The notes under the pieces were generated by a model that did no database searches, was not told the DNA's origin, and was given only the letters and a program-made list of their open reading frames with translations. Source: Piscicola geometra (taxonomy: Eukaryota; Annelida; Clitellata; Hirudinida; Piscicolidae). Taken from it: a stretch of DNA of 64,000 nt. Of this stretch, positions 1 through 10,740 are shown piece after piece (within the stretch, counting starts at the first letter, position 1; each line of letters begins with the position of its first letter). Location of the stretch: positions 422,518 through 486,517 of the forward strand of contig OX030966.1 of the NCBI GenBank assembly GCA_943735955.1, written 5' to 3'. Both the position numbers and the translations under genes were made by a program.

Positions 1-4
1 TTAT

Positions 5-775
5 TTGTTCCTATTCCGCATGAAAAAACCATCCCGGTCTCATGCGGAGAAGGTAGGTAAACACCTCATCGCATTGATCGGTGTGGATGAGCTTCTTTCT
101 TTCTTTCCTGCTGCTCTTGCAGTCCCAGAAGTGGTCTGGGTTGGTCTCCACTTGCCCACACAGCTCACAGGTGGCGTCTTCATTCAGGATTTTCTTCGGT
201 AGAACGCTGTGGCTGAACAGTGGCCGCTGCGTAGCTGGGCCAGAAGTGTCTCTGCTTGCCTACCGGTGCCATCTTCCCTTTTCAGTGGGGCACCGTAGAT
301 TCGTTTTCGTCTGGGATCCGACAGCTCAGGAAGTTTCATACTTCTTTTGAGGATGCTCTTGATTGCCGACCATGTGATAGACTGTGGTTGCTCGCCTTGG
401 CTTGCGGTGAGTGCGGCTTTGTCTGCCGCCTCGTTGCCTTGAACACCAGTGTGTCCAGGAATCCACTGTACTGTCAACTTATTGCTACGGCTGGCTCTCA
501 TGAGATCCTCTTTTGTCCTACTGAGCTGCGGATCTTGCTGGGTTCTGTAGACTTTCGACACTTCCTCTACTGTCGGTGAAGATGGTCGCTCTGCCTGGCT
601 GGTGCTCCACGATCCACTTTGCTGCTAAGCTGATGGCTCGGAGTTCAGCATCATGGGCTGTACAGAGTACCCCTGCTGCTCCCATCCAGACGTCCCTAAC
701 CCCCTCACCCTCCATAACCACCACTGCACTTCCACCATTCTTGTTGTTGCCGCTCACAGACCCATCAGTTTAGAT
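5..775 (-). pseudogene. LINE C-terminal fragment: RNase H domain and zinc knuckle
   Basis: Read on the minus strand this is the end of a non-LTR retrotransposon polyprotein. RNase H landmarks are visible in order: TDGS near 770, AELRAI, FTDSRGS, then WIPGHTGVQGNEAADKAA, giving the D-E-D-D acidic pattern of LINE RNase H. A C-x2-C...H...C zinc knuckle (CELCGQVETNPDHFWDC) follows at about 100-170. The reading frame is broken at about 540 and again near 195, and a stop lies just before TDGS, so it is a pseudogene. The reverse transcriptase expected between it and the upstream ORF at 905-1489 is missing. The fragment lies in an intron of, or downstream of, the LARP1-like gene. Confidence 0.8.
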
Positions 776-904
776 GACCACACCCCCTTCCTGCTTGCAT
801 AGCATCATTGTTTTCTCAACATCAGCCTGGAGCACCTCTTTTGCAGACTTTTTGTTGGCTCCACCTGAAAGTACACTTGCATGGTTTGGACAGTGTGCGT
901 TGGT

Positions 905-1489
905 CTAGAAGTCGCATGAGATTGTGGCCCAGGTACTTCTTGCTTCTTCTGAACAGGCTTCTTTCTGGTGGAACCATCGTGAGCAGCTCTTACAATGAGG
1001 CATCACTGCTGCTCTTCTGATTCGGCCTCTACACTTGGCACATTGACTTCCCTTCCATTCCTCTGGGTTGGTTGGGATTGGAGGGTCACCCTGCTCTTCT
1101 TCTTCTTCTTGTGGCGGGTTCAGTCTGCATGGTCGGCCGCATCGCCAGAGCTTGTTGTCGTCCTTCATGTAGGAGTCCATCCACGTCCTTGTCAACCCAG
1201 TGCACTTTTTGTGGAAGTTTTTCTGGCAGCCTCCGCACACCATCGGCGTCGTGCCGTTGCGGATTGTTCCACTGCAGCTTCCACATTGAGGTCCTGGGTT
1301 GGGGTGAACATCACCGGCTCTTACGATGAGATTAAGCCAGAAGACATATGCCGGTTTATGTCCTCTGGCCTCGAAAAACCCATCTTTGTGTCGATGTTGT
1401 TTGTTGTTGCGCTTTCTCCTTGAGAGAGGGGGGGGAGAGGTGGCGCTTTTGAGGTCCTCTTCGTGCACGAGGGCAGCCAACGACGCCAT
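905..1489 (-). CDS. LINE N-terminal ORF: 2A-like motif plus PHD-like zinc fingers
   Basis: A 194-residue minus-strand ORF. A basic stretch around residues 24-34 is followed by a hydrophobic run and GDVHPNPGP (residues 59-67, about 1289-1315). That motif resembles the 2A-like sequences reported at the N-termini of APE-type LINE proteins. Two Cys/His clusters follow, at residues about 69-121 and 149-192 (C-x2-C...C-x2-C...H-x3-C), typical of the PHD-like fingers of these elements. Downstream the element jumps almost directly to RNase H, so the endonuclease and RT are deleted. The 2A motif has H where the consensus has E, so ribosome-skipping activity is uncertain. Confidence 0.7.
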   Translation of the reverse strand: MASLAALVHEEDLKSATSPPPLSRRKRNNKQHRHKDGFFEARGHKPAYVFWLNLIVRAGDVHPNPGPQCGSCSGTIRNGTTPMVCGGCQKNFHKKCTGLTRTWMDSYMKDDNKLWRCGRPCRLNPPQEEEEEQGDPPIPTNPEEWKGSQCAKCRGRIRRAAVMPHCKSCSRWFHQKEACSEEARSTWATISCDF

Positions 1490-1579
1490 GTGGAGGCGGG
1501 ACCATATAGCCGTTGTGTTGTTGTTGTTGGTGTTGATGAGTGGGGTGGTATTCTTGTGTAATCATGAATAAGATGTCAA

Positions 1580-1924
1580 AAATAAAAGACTGCAACATCG
1601 AGATAAACACAAGTAAAAGACTACAACATCGAGACAAACACAAGTAAAAGATTGCAACATCGAGACAAACACAAGTAAAAGATTGCAACATCGAGACAAA
1701 CACAAGTAAAAGACTGCAACATCGAGACAAACACAAGTAAAAGACTGCAACATCGAGACAAACACAAGTAAAAGACTGCAACATCGAGACAAACACAAGT
1801 AAAAGACTGCAACATCGAGACAAACACAAGTAAAAGACTGCAACATCGAGACAAACACAAGTAAAAGACTGCAAAATCGAGACAAACACAAGTAAAAGAC
1901 TGCAAAATCGAGACAAACACAAAC
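1580..1924 (-). repeat. 31-bp minisatellite abutting a minus-strand splice donor
   Basis: About 11 copies of a 31-bp unit containing CAACATCGAGACAAACACAA. Copies differ by single bases. On the minus strand the array starts exactly at the donor (GT at 1924/1923) of the LARP1-like exon at 1925-2063. Long open frames through it are artefacts of the repeat. Confidence 0.9.
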
Positions 1925-2903
1925 CCTTCTTTCTGCGGCTCTTTTCTGCTGCTTCTGTCAGCTTGTTGGACGCAGAGTCATCAGCTGACTCAGCTGTTCT
2001 GTTGCTGCTGGATGGCTTCTTGTTGTTGTTGTTGCTGCCAGGCAATGGGGCTGTCTTGACCAGCTGTAAGGAGGTTGTCCAAGAAACAGGTTGACACATT
2101 GTAATTAATTCAATTTCTGATTTAATGCATTGATTTTAAAACAATTAGTAACAAGTATTAGGTGTTGATCAGATATGTGAAGAAGTGAGAGAGCGAACAT
2201 TTACCTCGAGTGATGGCCAACCAGAGTCTCCAAACTTGAGCAGGTTCGGCAGTTTTGAGTGAATCATTTTGCAATTATTTCAAACAATTTAAAGTACTCG
2301 AAAAGATTCACATTACATTTTGCATACTGACCTTTTCATCGTTCTGAGGTTCCTTTGTTCCTTTTTTGTTCTCTATTAAATCAATTAATATATTTTCATT
2401 CTTTTATTTACAACGTTTGATAAAAAATCTTGGATACAAAAATTGTTTGCAGGCTAACATAAGGTGGGAAGGCCTATGCCCTGAGCACTCAGTAATACAT
2501 GCAGGCTAACATAAGGTGGGCAGGCCTATGCACTGAGCACTCATTAGGACTCGCAAACAATGAACTGCAGCTCACCAGGGACAGGCTCGCCCTCCTGGCA
2601 CGCCACTGCGTCAGTCCAGGCGTTCTTCTCGGGCAGCGGGGCCTCCACAAACTCCTTGCCGTCAAAGCGCTTCGTGCCAGATGTTGTCGACGCAGGCATT
2701 GTTGACGACTTATCGACCTCGTTGTCGCCTTGAGGCTTTGGCGCATGAGCAGGTGGCTTTGGAGAGGGTTTGCTGGGTGCTGGTTTGGAGGCTTGGGCAC
2801 CTCTGGCGGACGTGAGGGGGTTGGAGGGAGTTGGGCAGGTGCTTGCGCAGGTGTCGTGCGCTGACATCTTCACTCCGCTGTCAACGTTGCTCGAAGATTC
2901 CAT
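1925..2903 (-). CDS. LARP1: LARP1-like gene, N-terminal exons
   Basis: Three minus-strand exons are proposed. Exon A, 2903-2576, starts at ATG (MESSSNVDSG), is Pro/Ser/Lys rich and carries FVEAPLPEKNAWTDAV, close to the FVEAP-P-NPW motif of LARP1; it ends at a GTGAGC donor in phase 1. Exon B, about 2234-2205, encodes FGDSGWPSLE, matching the LARP1 GDFGD...WPT segment, and ends GAG|GTAAAT. Exon C, 2063-1925, follows CTTACAG and encodes LVKTAPLPGS..., a Ser/Asn/Lys-rich linker ending KSRRKK in phase 1. B and C join in phase; A to B does not, so a small exon or different acceptor is missing. In known LARP1 proteins this region precedes the La module, which binds 5'TOP mRNAs; that domain is not in the window. 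Identity rests on short motifs. Confidence 0.5.
2452..2550. repeat. Short tandem duplication of about 50 bp
   Basis: Two imperfect adjacent copies of a segment containing GCTAACATAAGGTGGG and CCTATGC-CTGAGCACTCA, just downstream (minus sense) of LARP1-like exon A. Confidence 0.7.
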
Positions 2904-3315
2904 TCTTTGAGAAAAGAAGATGGAGTTGTTTAGCATTCGCTAGTTTTGAACCGTCGGAACACAGCCTAGCAGGTCTAAGATCGTTAACTGCCTTGTTTTT
3001 ATTGACTGAGTTTTTTATATTACTTTAAAAATTAATATTTAATTCATTAATGCTATTTAAATTTTCCAAATTATTTTTTTTTCTCACAAAATACGAAGCA
3101 TGCTAGTGTGATAGAACTTGGCTTGCAGCCATTATAGGATCAATTGTCTAAGGGATGAGTTCAATATTCCGATCTATTTACATGCAGTTTTGTGAAAAAT
3201 AGTTTTTAAAGTAGAATATTGATAAACTATACCTAATACACTTTTATGAATGAAATTTTATTAAATTATTAAAAACAATTTAAATATTAATATTTCAACC
3301 ATTCTCATACAGTCT
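2904..3315. other. AT-rich spacer
   Basis: No gene or clear repeat seen. It may hold upstream sequence of the minus-strand LARP1-like gene; no convincing promoter motif was identified. Confidence 0.4.
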
Positions 3316-3776
3316 ATGCTAAAAGCATATGCGCAAATCTGGTCAAATTTGGGATACTATGGAAAGCGTACTCGGAAGCATTCACAGAGCAATATAAAAA
3401 CAGCTGATGGCAATGTTTATTTATTTCTTGAATCAGCTGATTGTTGGTTTCTAACAAGAACAAAAAGCGGCCATATTATTTTAGATTTCGGCAAACTATC
3501 CGAGGCGAGATATATCGTAAAATGAACAATAACTGAGACTTCTTTTACTTCTTTTTTTTACATATTTTTTTAAAAGTTATATGATAGTTCAATCAATCAA
3601 TCAATCACTAATGATTTGTATAGCGCCCTTTACTAAGTGAACAAAGGCGCTCTTCAAATAAATTTGTTAAATAAAACGGTTTTTAGACCATTACCAATAT
3701 ATGTATATATAAAAAATAAAATATATATAAAAACACACAATCAACCTCAATAATCCAACCTCACCCACCCCACCAA

Positions 3777-4522
3777 TCAATCAATCAATCAATCAATCAA
3801 ATCAATTTCTATAGCGCTCTTTCCTCAAATTCAAGAGCGCTGGTAAATGAATTTGTTAAACAGATATGTCTTCAGATCCGAACGAAAAGTAAATAATGAT
3901 ATAGAAGTAGTTAAATAAGGAGGTGATGAGTTTTAAATATATGGACATCGTTAAAGAAGGGTCATCTAAGTAAGGTAATAATTGTCTAATACGTCAGTTT
4001 TCAATAGATAATAGACATAAACAGTCATGTGTAGAAGATTCGTTCTGACAGTCTGTCCTTCATCTGCAGAGCTCATTTGCCTTGTGAAGTAAGTAGCCAG
4101 TGGGTGCTTGCAAGCTGTGCACTGGTGTTCAAATTGAGGCCCTGGCACTTCCTCATAAACACAGTCATGTATTGAATATTCGTTCTAACAGTCTGTCCTT
4201 CATCTGCAGAGCTCATCTGCCTTGTGCAGTAGGTAGCCAGTGGGTTCTTGCAAACTGTGCATTAGTGCTCAATTTGAGGCCTTGGCACTTCTTCCTTTTA
4301 AAATAAGTTTTTATTGTAGTCCGTTAGACAGTTATTGGTTGAAGATTTTAATTCCGAGAGCAAGATAAATTTAAAACCAGAAAACAAAAAAAGATATAAA
4401 TTATGATTACTATAATTATTTGAAATTAAAAAAAAACTAAATTATTAGATAAGAAGACAAACTATTTAACAAAATCATTACGGTTAAAGCGGCTGCCAAG
4501 ATGGCAGCTGCTAACCAAACAT
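3777..4522 (-). mobile_element. Internally deleted LINE copy nested in Z
   Basis: The left edge is (AATC)n followed by the minus-strand LINE C-terminus (TFRSDLKTYLF). A jump corresponding to a deletion follows DDPSL when compared with the longer copy at 47472-48257. The right edge is again the GCGGCTGCCA hairpin. The empty site is preserved in the sister copy near 11655. Confidence 0.65.
4018..4295. repeat. Tandem duplication, period about 140 bp
   Basis: Two diverged copies sharing CAGTCTGTCCTTCATCTGCA and GTAGCCAGTGGGT, inside the nested LINE derivative. Confidence 0.8.
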
Positions 4523-4980
4523 GACAATCACCGCCAAAAAATCACTATCACCATAAATAAAAAATTCTTTCATCACCACAATACCAACACTCATACCACA
4601 GCACAATCATCACCACATCATCCTCAAAACACAATCATAATTCTTCTCAATTTTCTGTCTTGCCACTGGTGCCGAGGCTGCGAAAGAGGGTGAAGGAGAA
4701 GTCTTTGCCAACGCTGGTACTGCTGCTGCTATGGAAAGCTTTCTCCTTTATCCTTTCTCCTTGAGCGCTTTGATTCCTTGCGGTCATCTTGGTCTGCTGC
4801 GGCCATTCTCGACAGATTCAAAACAACCAACATTCGCACTAAAAACATTCTAATTAATTAAATTTAATTTTTATTTAGACTTTAGATTCTAAAATTTTAA
4901 TATATTCTACCCAAAACCGTTTATTCCACAAATTTATTTGAGCGGCTGCCAAAATGGCAGCCGCTAACCAAATAGTTCAC

Positions 4981-5245
4981 GATATATATTTCGGCAAACT
5001 ATCTGAGGCGAGATATATCGTAAAATGAACAATAAATTAGGCTTCTTTACTTCTTTTACGAATAATTTTTTGAGTAATTAATAATAATTTTACTCAGTAA
5101 TGTCAAATCTGGTATATATTTCGGCAAACTATCTGAGGCGAGATATATCGTAAAATGAACAATAAAGAAGGCTTCTTTACTTCTTTTATGAATACTTTTT
5201 AAAGTAATTAATAATAATTTTATTCATAATGTCAAATCAGTTCAC
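4981..5245. repeat. 130-bp tandem units of element Y
   Basis: Two units with TCGGCAAACTATCTGAGGCG starting at 4991 and 5121. The same unit appears inverted at 20985-21240 (130-bp spacing) and once more near 21340 and 3490. Confidence 0.85.
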
Positions 5246-5312
5246 ATTAAAATTATTCAAATTGATATTCCTATTTATATACATAAACAATTACCGAGTC
5301 CATCGTAATCCT

Positions 5313-6608
5313 AAAAAAATAAGTTTTCTCAGCTTTCCTTCTGTGTCTTTTGGCTCTAATTGCCTCCAGTGAAATTTTGTGGCGATTTTGGTGTGATCGT
5401 CGTATGACTTTTGTTTGTAGTGGCGCATACTTATCTAATAGTTTGAGGATGACCTTATTTATGTGTTCGACGTATTGGTCTGTAGTGCAACTCTTGCAAT
5501 CTAATATTGAAGATGATTTGAGGTCAATATTGAAATTGATCCAGTCTATTTTTTTGATCCTACGGTATTTAATTATGGTGCTGATAGGAATTGGCTTTAT
5601 TAATGATAGGGTAGATGAAATGAGATGATGATCTGAAAATAGTGTTGGATGTATAGAATGATTAGTGATGAAACTAGATCCATTGATGCAGGTTATGAGT
5701 AGGTCGAGTGTATTGCCGTTTTCGTGAGTTGGTGCGTTTATGTGCTGATATAGGTTGTATTCGTCGATGATATTTTGGAGCTTTTCATTAATTAGTGTGG
5801 TAGAGTTAGAAGTATGAGGAGCGTTAAAATCTCCACACAGGATTAAATTAGAATTTAGGGAGGTTAATGAATCGATAAGTTGGGAGAATTGTATGATGAA
5901 ATTAGTGAGTGAGTTATTAGGTGGCCTATAAATAATGACTATGTGTAAAGGAGTTTGTGTATTAGTTAGTTTAATTATAAGATATTCATAATCTGGGGTT
6001 ACTGCTGTTTTGACTACGGTGCACTTTATGGTGGCCTTATGTATGAAGGCAAGGCCGCCTCCCCTTTTGCCGTCATAAGTGCCCCTGTGACTGTGTGTTA
6101 CGGAATACCCTGGTGGTGCTGAGTCATTCTTGATCGCTGTCGGAGCATCTGAGGGTATCCATGTTTCTGTAAGACATAACATGTCTAGTTTATAGTCATT
6201 GATTAAGTCATGTAACAGGCCCGCTTTTTTAACGGCAGACCTGGTGTTTAAAGAACCCAGTTTTAGTTGCTTTAAACTTGCTGTTTTTTGTGTTGGTGAA
6301 GATTTTGAAGAGTTTGGTAGAGATGTATACGAGTTTGGCGGAGATATAGAGGAGTTTGATGGAGATTTAGCTAAGTTTGTTGGAGATATAGAGGAGATTG
6401 ATGGAGATTTAGCTAAGTTTGTTGGAGATTTAGATGAATTTGAGTTTGATTTTGGTTTCCAGATTTTGCTGATGAATAATGTGTTTCGTAACTTTTTGTA
6501 GACTCGAGTGGTGATTTGAGAACGGATTTCAAGAAGTTGTGATGATGAGTAGGCTAATCTAGGTGAAGTCATAGTTTGTATAATCTGATTAAATTTGATT
6601 AAGATCAA
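5313..6608 (-). CDS. LINE ORF2 N-terminus: APE-type endonuclease (truncated)
   Basis: An open frame of about 430 residues before it runs into element Y. The first ~110 residues are Ser/Pro-rich with SPTNLAKSPS-type repeats. The endonuclease is complete and looks undamaged: N121 (LNTRS), E148 (LTETW), RGGGLAF (182-188), IIYRPPNN (226-232), D260/N262 (GDFN), LDLLI (301-305) and S325-D326-H327 (FSDHH). This is the full APE motif set of CR1/L2-type LINEs. The RT is absent because the coding sequence stops at the transposon junction near 5312; the last ~13 codons belong to the insert. The element is dead, though its endonuclease has no visible lesion. Confidence 0.85.
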
Positions 6609-6899
6609 ACGAGATAGGTTAGAACGAGATTTTGGTAGACATGTTGGAAGCAGCGAGAATGAAAGAAAGTTAAGAAATATTTAGACTTAGCCAAATTATA
6701 TGTAAAATAAAAACATATAATTAATTTGAAAAAGTTAATGTTGAAGAGTAATTAATAGTAAGTTACGACGAGTGAGGAAACACGCCATGTTGTTAGCATA
6801 GACATGAGATAATTAATAGATATCTAATAGAGAATCGAATCCGAACTTAATAGTTCGATTGAGAATACAGATATATCAGATAAACTACATAAATAAATA
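6609..6899 (-). other. Probable LINE 5' region
   Basis: AT-rich sequence upstream of the endonuclease ORF in its own orientation. No ORF or motif that I can name. Confidence 0.35.
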
Positions 6900-7112
6900 A
6901 AAATTTCGGTTTTTCGGTAAATATGAGATCCATTTCGGCCGAAACCAAAATTGAGCCGAAATTACAAAATTATTTTCGGCCGAAAACGAAAAATTGCCGA
7001 AATTGTAAAATTAGATTCGGCCGAAACCGAAAAATTGCCGAAACTAAGAAAATTGGAAATTTCGGCGCCGAAACCGAAACCGAACCGAATTTCGGTCGGT
7101 CTCTACTCTCAA
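6900..7112. repeat. TTCGG-rich subterminal repeats, hAT-type end
   Basis: Repeated TTCGGCCGAAA and CCGAAAAATTGCCGAAA motifs in both orientations. The block ends with GGTCGGTCTCTA, whose complement TAGAGACCGACC resembles a hAT terminus. Probably the edge of the element whose transposase remains follow. Confidence 0.6.
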
Positions 7113-7149
7113 TGTTAATGAACAGTTTATTGGTTTATTCAGCCCACCA

Positions 7150-8482
7150 GACATGACCGGAAAAACATTATCTGTTATAGTAAAAGATGTTCTGATCAGA
7201 ATTATGCTACCTATAGAAAACCTCAGAGCACAGACTTATGACGGCGCTGCTAACATGAGCGGCCGATACAATGGTTGTCAGGCTATTATCAGCAGTGAGC
7301 ATCCGCTTGCATTGTTTTTCCACTATTCTGCACACTGTGCAAATCTTGTTGCCTAGCATACAGCTGCCGCAAATCCCTTTGTGAGCAATTCACTTCAGTT
7401 TGTCCAAGAGTTAGGTGCCTTGTACAATCGTTCAGGGAAGTTCAAGAAGCAATTTAGTGATGCTTTAGTGTCTCTTATAATTGACTTGCCTGATGAGCCA
7501 CTGAATAAGAAGTATAGTATATAACTTCTTTGTCCTACAAGATGGCTGACCAGAGTATCTGCAGTGTCTTCTGTGTTTGGAATCATTAGCTTCTAATGGT
7601 ACTGCTGATGAAACAGCTGTAAAGGCTCGAGGTCTTTTTTATCACCTTCAACAGGGCACTACTGCACTGGCCCTCAAGGTAGTTGTTTTAGTGTTTTCAC
7701 TTCTGGAACAGTTAAACAGATCGTTGCAATCAGCAAGTGCCACGGTCAGTAGAATGGTTGCAGCGACTGATTCAGTTGTGCAAGAACTGCATCGCCTACG
7801 AGCAGATAAACAGTTTAACGCCATTTTCAGAGATGTCAACAGAATGGTTTTGGCATATGATCCTGAGCCGATTGCTGTACCTCGGGTGCGAAAGCCGCCC
7901 CAAAAGTGTTGTGGGGTGAGCCCAGCTTATGTAGCAACAACACCCGAAGAGCATTATCCAGCAGCTTATTACGCTGTTATAGACATTGCAATCATGCAAC
8001 TCACAGAATGGTTCAATCGAGATTCTCCTGGTTTGCGTTTATACTTGCAGCTGGAGAAAATGTGGCTAACTGGTGAAGTGAACCATGATATTTGCAAGCA
8101 GTATCGTGAGTTAAATGCAAATAGTATTTGTTCACAGTTAGCTATGTTTAAAGACCAGAATGAATACAGAACTTTATCACAAGTGCAACAAATAATGTAA
8201 GCTATGATCCCGGAAGTCAGACATCTCTTTCCTCAGGTTGAAAGATTGATCAGGTTGATGCTTGTTTGTCCAACAACGTCCTGTACTGCAGAAAGATCTT
8301 TTAGTGCTTTGCGGCGTCTTAAGACTTGGTTGCGTGCAACTATGACACAGCCTCGCTTGAATTCACTGGCCGTTTGTCATGCACATCAGGATATACTTGA
8401 CAGTATAGATTTAAAAAAGCTAGCAGAAGAATTTGCTAGTCGGTCAGACATTCGAAGGGGTCTTTTTGGAAATTGGAGTTAG
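7150..8482 (+). pseudogene. hAT transposase pseudogene (ZMYM1-like)
   Basis: Consecutive blocks read YDGAANMSGRYNGCQAI...HCANLVA (DUF4371-like RNase-H-fold part), LCPTRWLTRVSAV, a long helical middle (7577-8200) and the C-terminal hAT dimerisation motif SCTAERSFSALRRLKTWLR (8278-8337). Stops at about 7355, 7523 and 8198 and several frame changes break the gene. Related in type to the remnant at 9830-10740. Confidence 0.85.
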
Positions 8483-8538
8483 CGAGCTGTGGGGAGAAGA
8501 TAGGAGAACAGACAGAGAAGGTATTCTATGTTATCTGA

Positions 8539-8931
8539 ATATACACAGTGGGCCAAAAAAATTTCCCAATGTATATTTGTTTATAAATTTGGCAAACTTA
8601 AATCTATTTGAACTTTTTTACAATTATTTGACTCAGAAATGAATGGAAAACAAGATGTTGTAACATTTATTTAGATTCTTTTAATGTGCATTCTTTTCAC
8701 CTAGTGAAACTAAAACAAGTGTGAAAATAGCGAAAACTGTATTATAAAACACAAACATATTTCGATATTTTCACATTTGTTTCAACTTCACAAGGTGAAT
8801 GTATTACAGATTAAAAGGGTCAAAATAAATGTTTCTTAAATCTTGTTCTTTATTCATTGAAAATCGCTTTACATTTGCCAAAGTTATATACAAATATATA
8901 GCGGTATGTTTTTTTTGACCCAGCGTGTATA
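8539..8931. mobile_element. Tc1/mariner-like MITE
   Basis: TIRs TACACAGTGGGCCAAAAAAA (left) and, inverted, TACACGCTGGGTCAAAAAAA (right). The interior is also partly palindromic (CACCTAGTGAAAC versus CTTCACAAGGTG). Flanking TA suggests a TA target. No ORF. Confidence 0.7.
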
Positions 8932-9829
8932 TTTATCTGTCTGTTTGACTGGCTAACCCAATAAAGTGTTTATTTATCGTTAGAGTTTCATTAACAAAAG
9001 GAATACAGATTTATGCCTGGTCTACCTAGTTACTTATGCTACATATTTATGTTATATTGATATTCTAATTTTTAGTGGCTTGACATTTATATATACTTCT
9101 ATAATATGATGACTGTAAAAACAGATTGTCCGGACATTTAATTATTATTCATTTATTGTTACATTTGACACTATTGAAAGGAATTTCACTATTTTATTGG
9201 AACATAGGCATATGGATACAAATCTACGCACATTTTTTAAATAGTTGTTTTAATGTTATGCAAATTTATTTTTTTAGAAAAAGAACTGATAAATAGATTT
9301 TTCAAAATAATTAAAAGATTTGTGGAAACTTTTTTTTAGTCGTTCATAAAATCATTGAAAAAAAAGTAAATGAATGAAAAAACATAATAATAACATTAAT
9401 TGAATCTATAGCACGCAGTGCAAAACTTTTTTTTTTTCTCAAATCGCTAAAAACTTTAAAAGAAAGTTAAATTTTTCTTCAAACTCGTGGACCGTGGTTA
9501 TATTTTTAGAGTGGTGGTTTGGATATTAGTAGGGTTGATGGCTAGTTGTAATTGAATTTATATAGATGACCAATAATAAAAGCTATTAAAATCGTTTTTT
9601 TCTTCAAATCGCTTAAAGTGGCAAAAGAAAAATATTTTTTATTAAGTATCGAATATTTTTTAATGGTTGGCCATACAAATATTAGTAGTTGATACAAAAA
9701 GAATTCGCAATACAGCAACCAATACTAAATAGTATCGCTGTCACTGAATTGACCAATACCAGTTCTTTGATTCTAACCCTGAGGTGGACCCCCCCAAGAT
9801 TTTCTACAGATCGCTGCCCCTGCTACTAG
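8932..9829. other. AT-rich spacer
   Basis: No gene, RNA or named repeat recognised; short A/T homopolymers and two diverged AAATCGCT-AAA segments only. Confidence 0.5.
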
Positions 9830-10740
9830 GTGGACCGTACGAGCGTCAGCAATAAACAGCGTAATTTGCAACTATGAGCACCTTATGGAAGCGTTTGAGC
9901 GTATAGTAGCTGATCGGGAAACTCCTTCTGATGCAGCCTATACAGCACGTGGTTTGTTGAATACCTTGCTTTCAGCGGAAACATACTTTAAATGTTCAGT
10001 TGCTCATCGTCTATTTGCATAAACTGACTCGTTTGCTACGGCATTCAGAGTCCTTCTATGACGATCTCAGAAGGGATGTGCCGTAAACATCACGTGTTGA
10101 GCAAACTCACAGTGTTAAGGAATCAATTTGAAATAATGTTTGATGCCGCTGTGAATGAAGCAAAGAGGATGGATCTGGAAGACATGAAATTGCCTCGTCG
10201 ACGACGTATTCCTGCCAGCATTGTAGAAGGTGTCAACTGTTTTAAGTTTAATTTGGGGTTTTTTTCTGTATGTATATCCATTTAACTAAGGTTGCTTATA
10301 AATTTTTATTTAACATTTCTCTTTCTCTCTAAATATATTTTCATAATGTATTTTATGCACAGGTGACGGTGAACAGTTTCAGTTTGGTGATATAAAAGCA
10401 TTCCAGCGTTCTCACTATTACGAGGCTGTAGATTCGCTATATAACACGATCAGCTGGCGTCTTGACGACAAATCTTTAAAACCAGCCAGCCCGCTAGAAC
10501 AGTTGCTTCGATCAGCTACGTGGGCCCGCAGATAGACGAAAACCTGCTGGAAGAAGCGACGACTAAGAAGTATTTACGATCGACAATGCGACTGGAAAGA
10601 CTGAATTCAACCATGATGTCAAATGTGCACCTTGACTTGATGGACAGTATTAACATTGTGTCAGTGGCAATTGAGTTTGTCAGTCTAAATGACTTACGTA
10701 AAAAACTATGGAAATTTTTCGTGTTTCTGAATTTTTAATT
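9830..10740 (+). pseudogene. Second hAT (ZMYM1-like) transposase remnant with an intron
   Basis: Frame-shifted pieces (HHVLSKLTVLRNQFEIMF..., then DIKAFQRSHYYEAVDSLYNT) resemble the middle of ZMYM1-type hAT proteins. A GT-AG intron fits at 10230-10362 (GAAG|GTGTCA to TGCACAG|GTGACG), restoring SIVEG-DGEQFQFGDIKAFQ. Several stops make it non-functional. Confidence 0.65.

Larger units (their letters stand above)
3595..4974 (-). mobile_element. Non-LTR retroelement Z with (TCAA)n tail, itself interrupted
   Basis: The minus-strand 3' end is at left with a TCAA/ATTG repeat tail. The right end has the hairpin GCGGCTGCCA-AAA-TGGCAGCCGC. Seven-base ATAGTTC flanks look like a target-site duplication. 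A 5'-truncated sister copy lies at 11475-12001 and matches 3595-3775 plus 4523-4862, showing that 3777-4522 is a later insertion. On the minus strand a possible short ORF begins MAAADQDDRKESKRSRRKDK. Confidence 0.7.
3316..5311. mobile_element. Element Y copy 1, interrupted by a retroelement
   Basis: The outer parts, 3340-3594 and 4975-5260, match in inverted orientation the uninterrupted copy at 20757-21480. A short open frame ending in DFGKLSEARYIVK occurs in both. Possible TIRs are the segment near 3351 (ACTATGGAAAGCGTACTCGG) and its inverse near 5295-5311. The element interrupts the LINE endonuclease ORF that ends at about 5312. An insertion fills 3595-4974, flanked by ATAGTTC on both sides, while copy 2 has a single unbroken site. 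Confidence 0.6.

Noticed and set aside
2489..2800. 103-codon minus-strand frame overlapping the LARP1-like exon
   Set aside because: It is a shadow frame; the overlapping frame contains the FVEAPLPEKNAW motif and a good splice donor.
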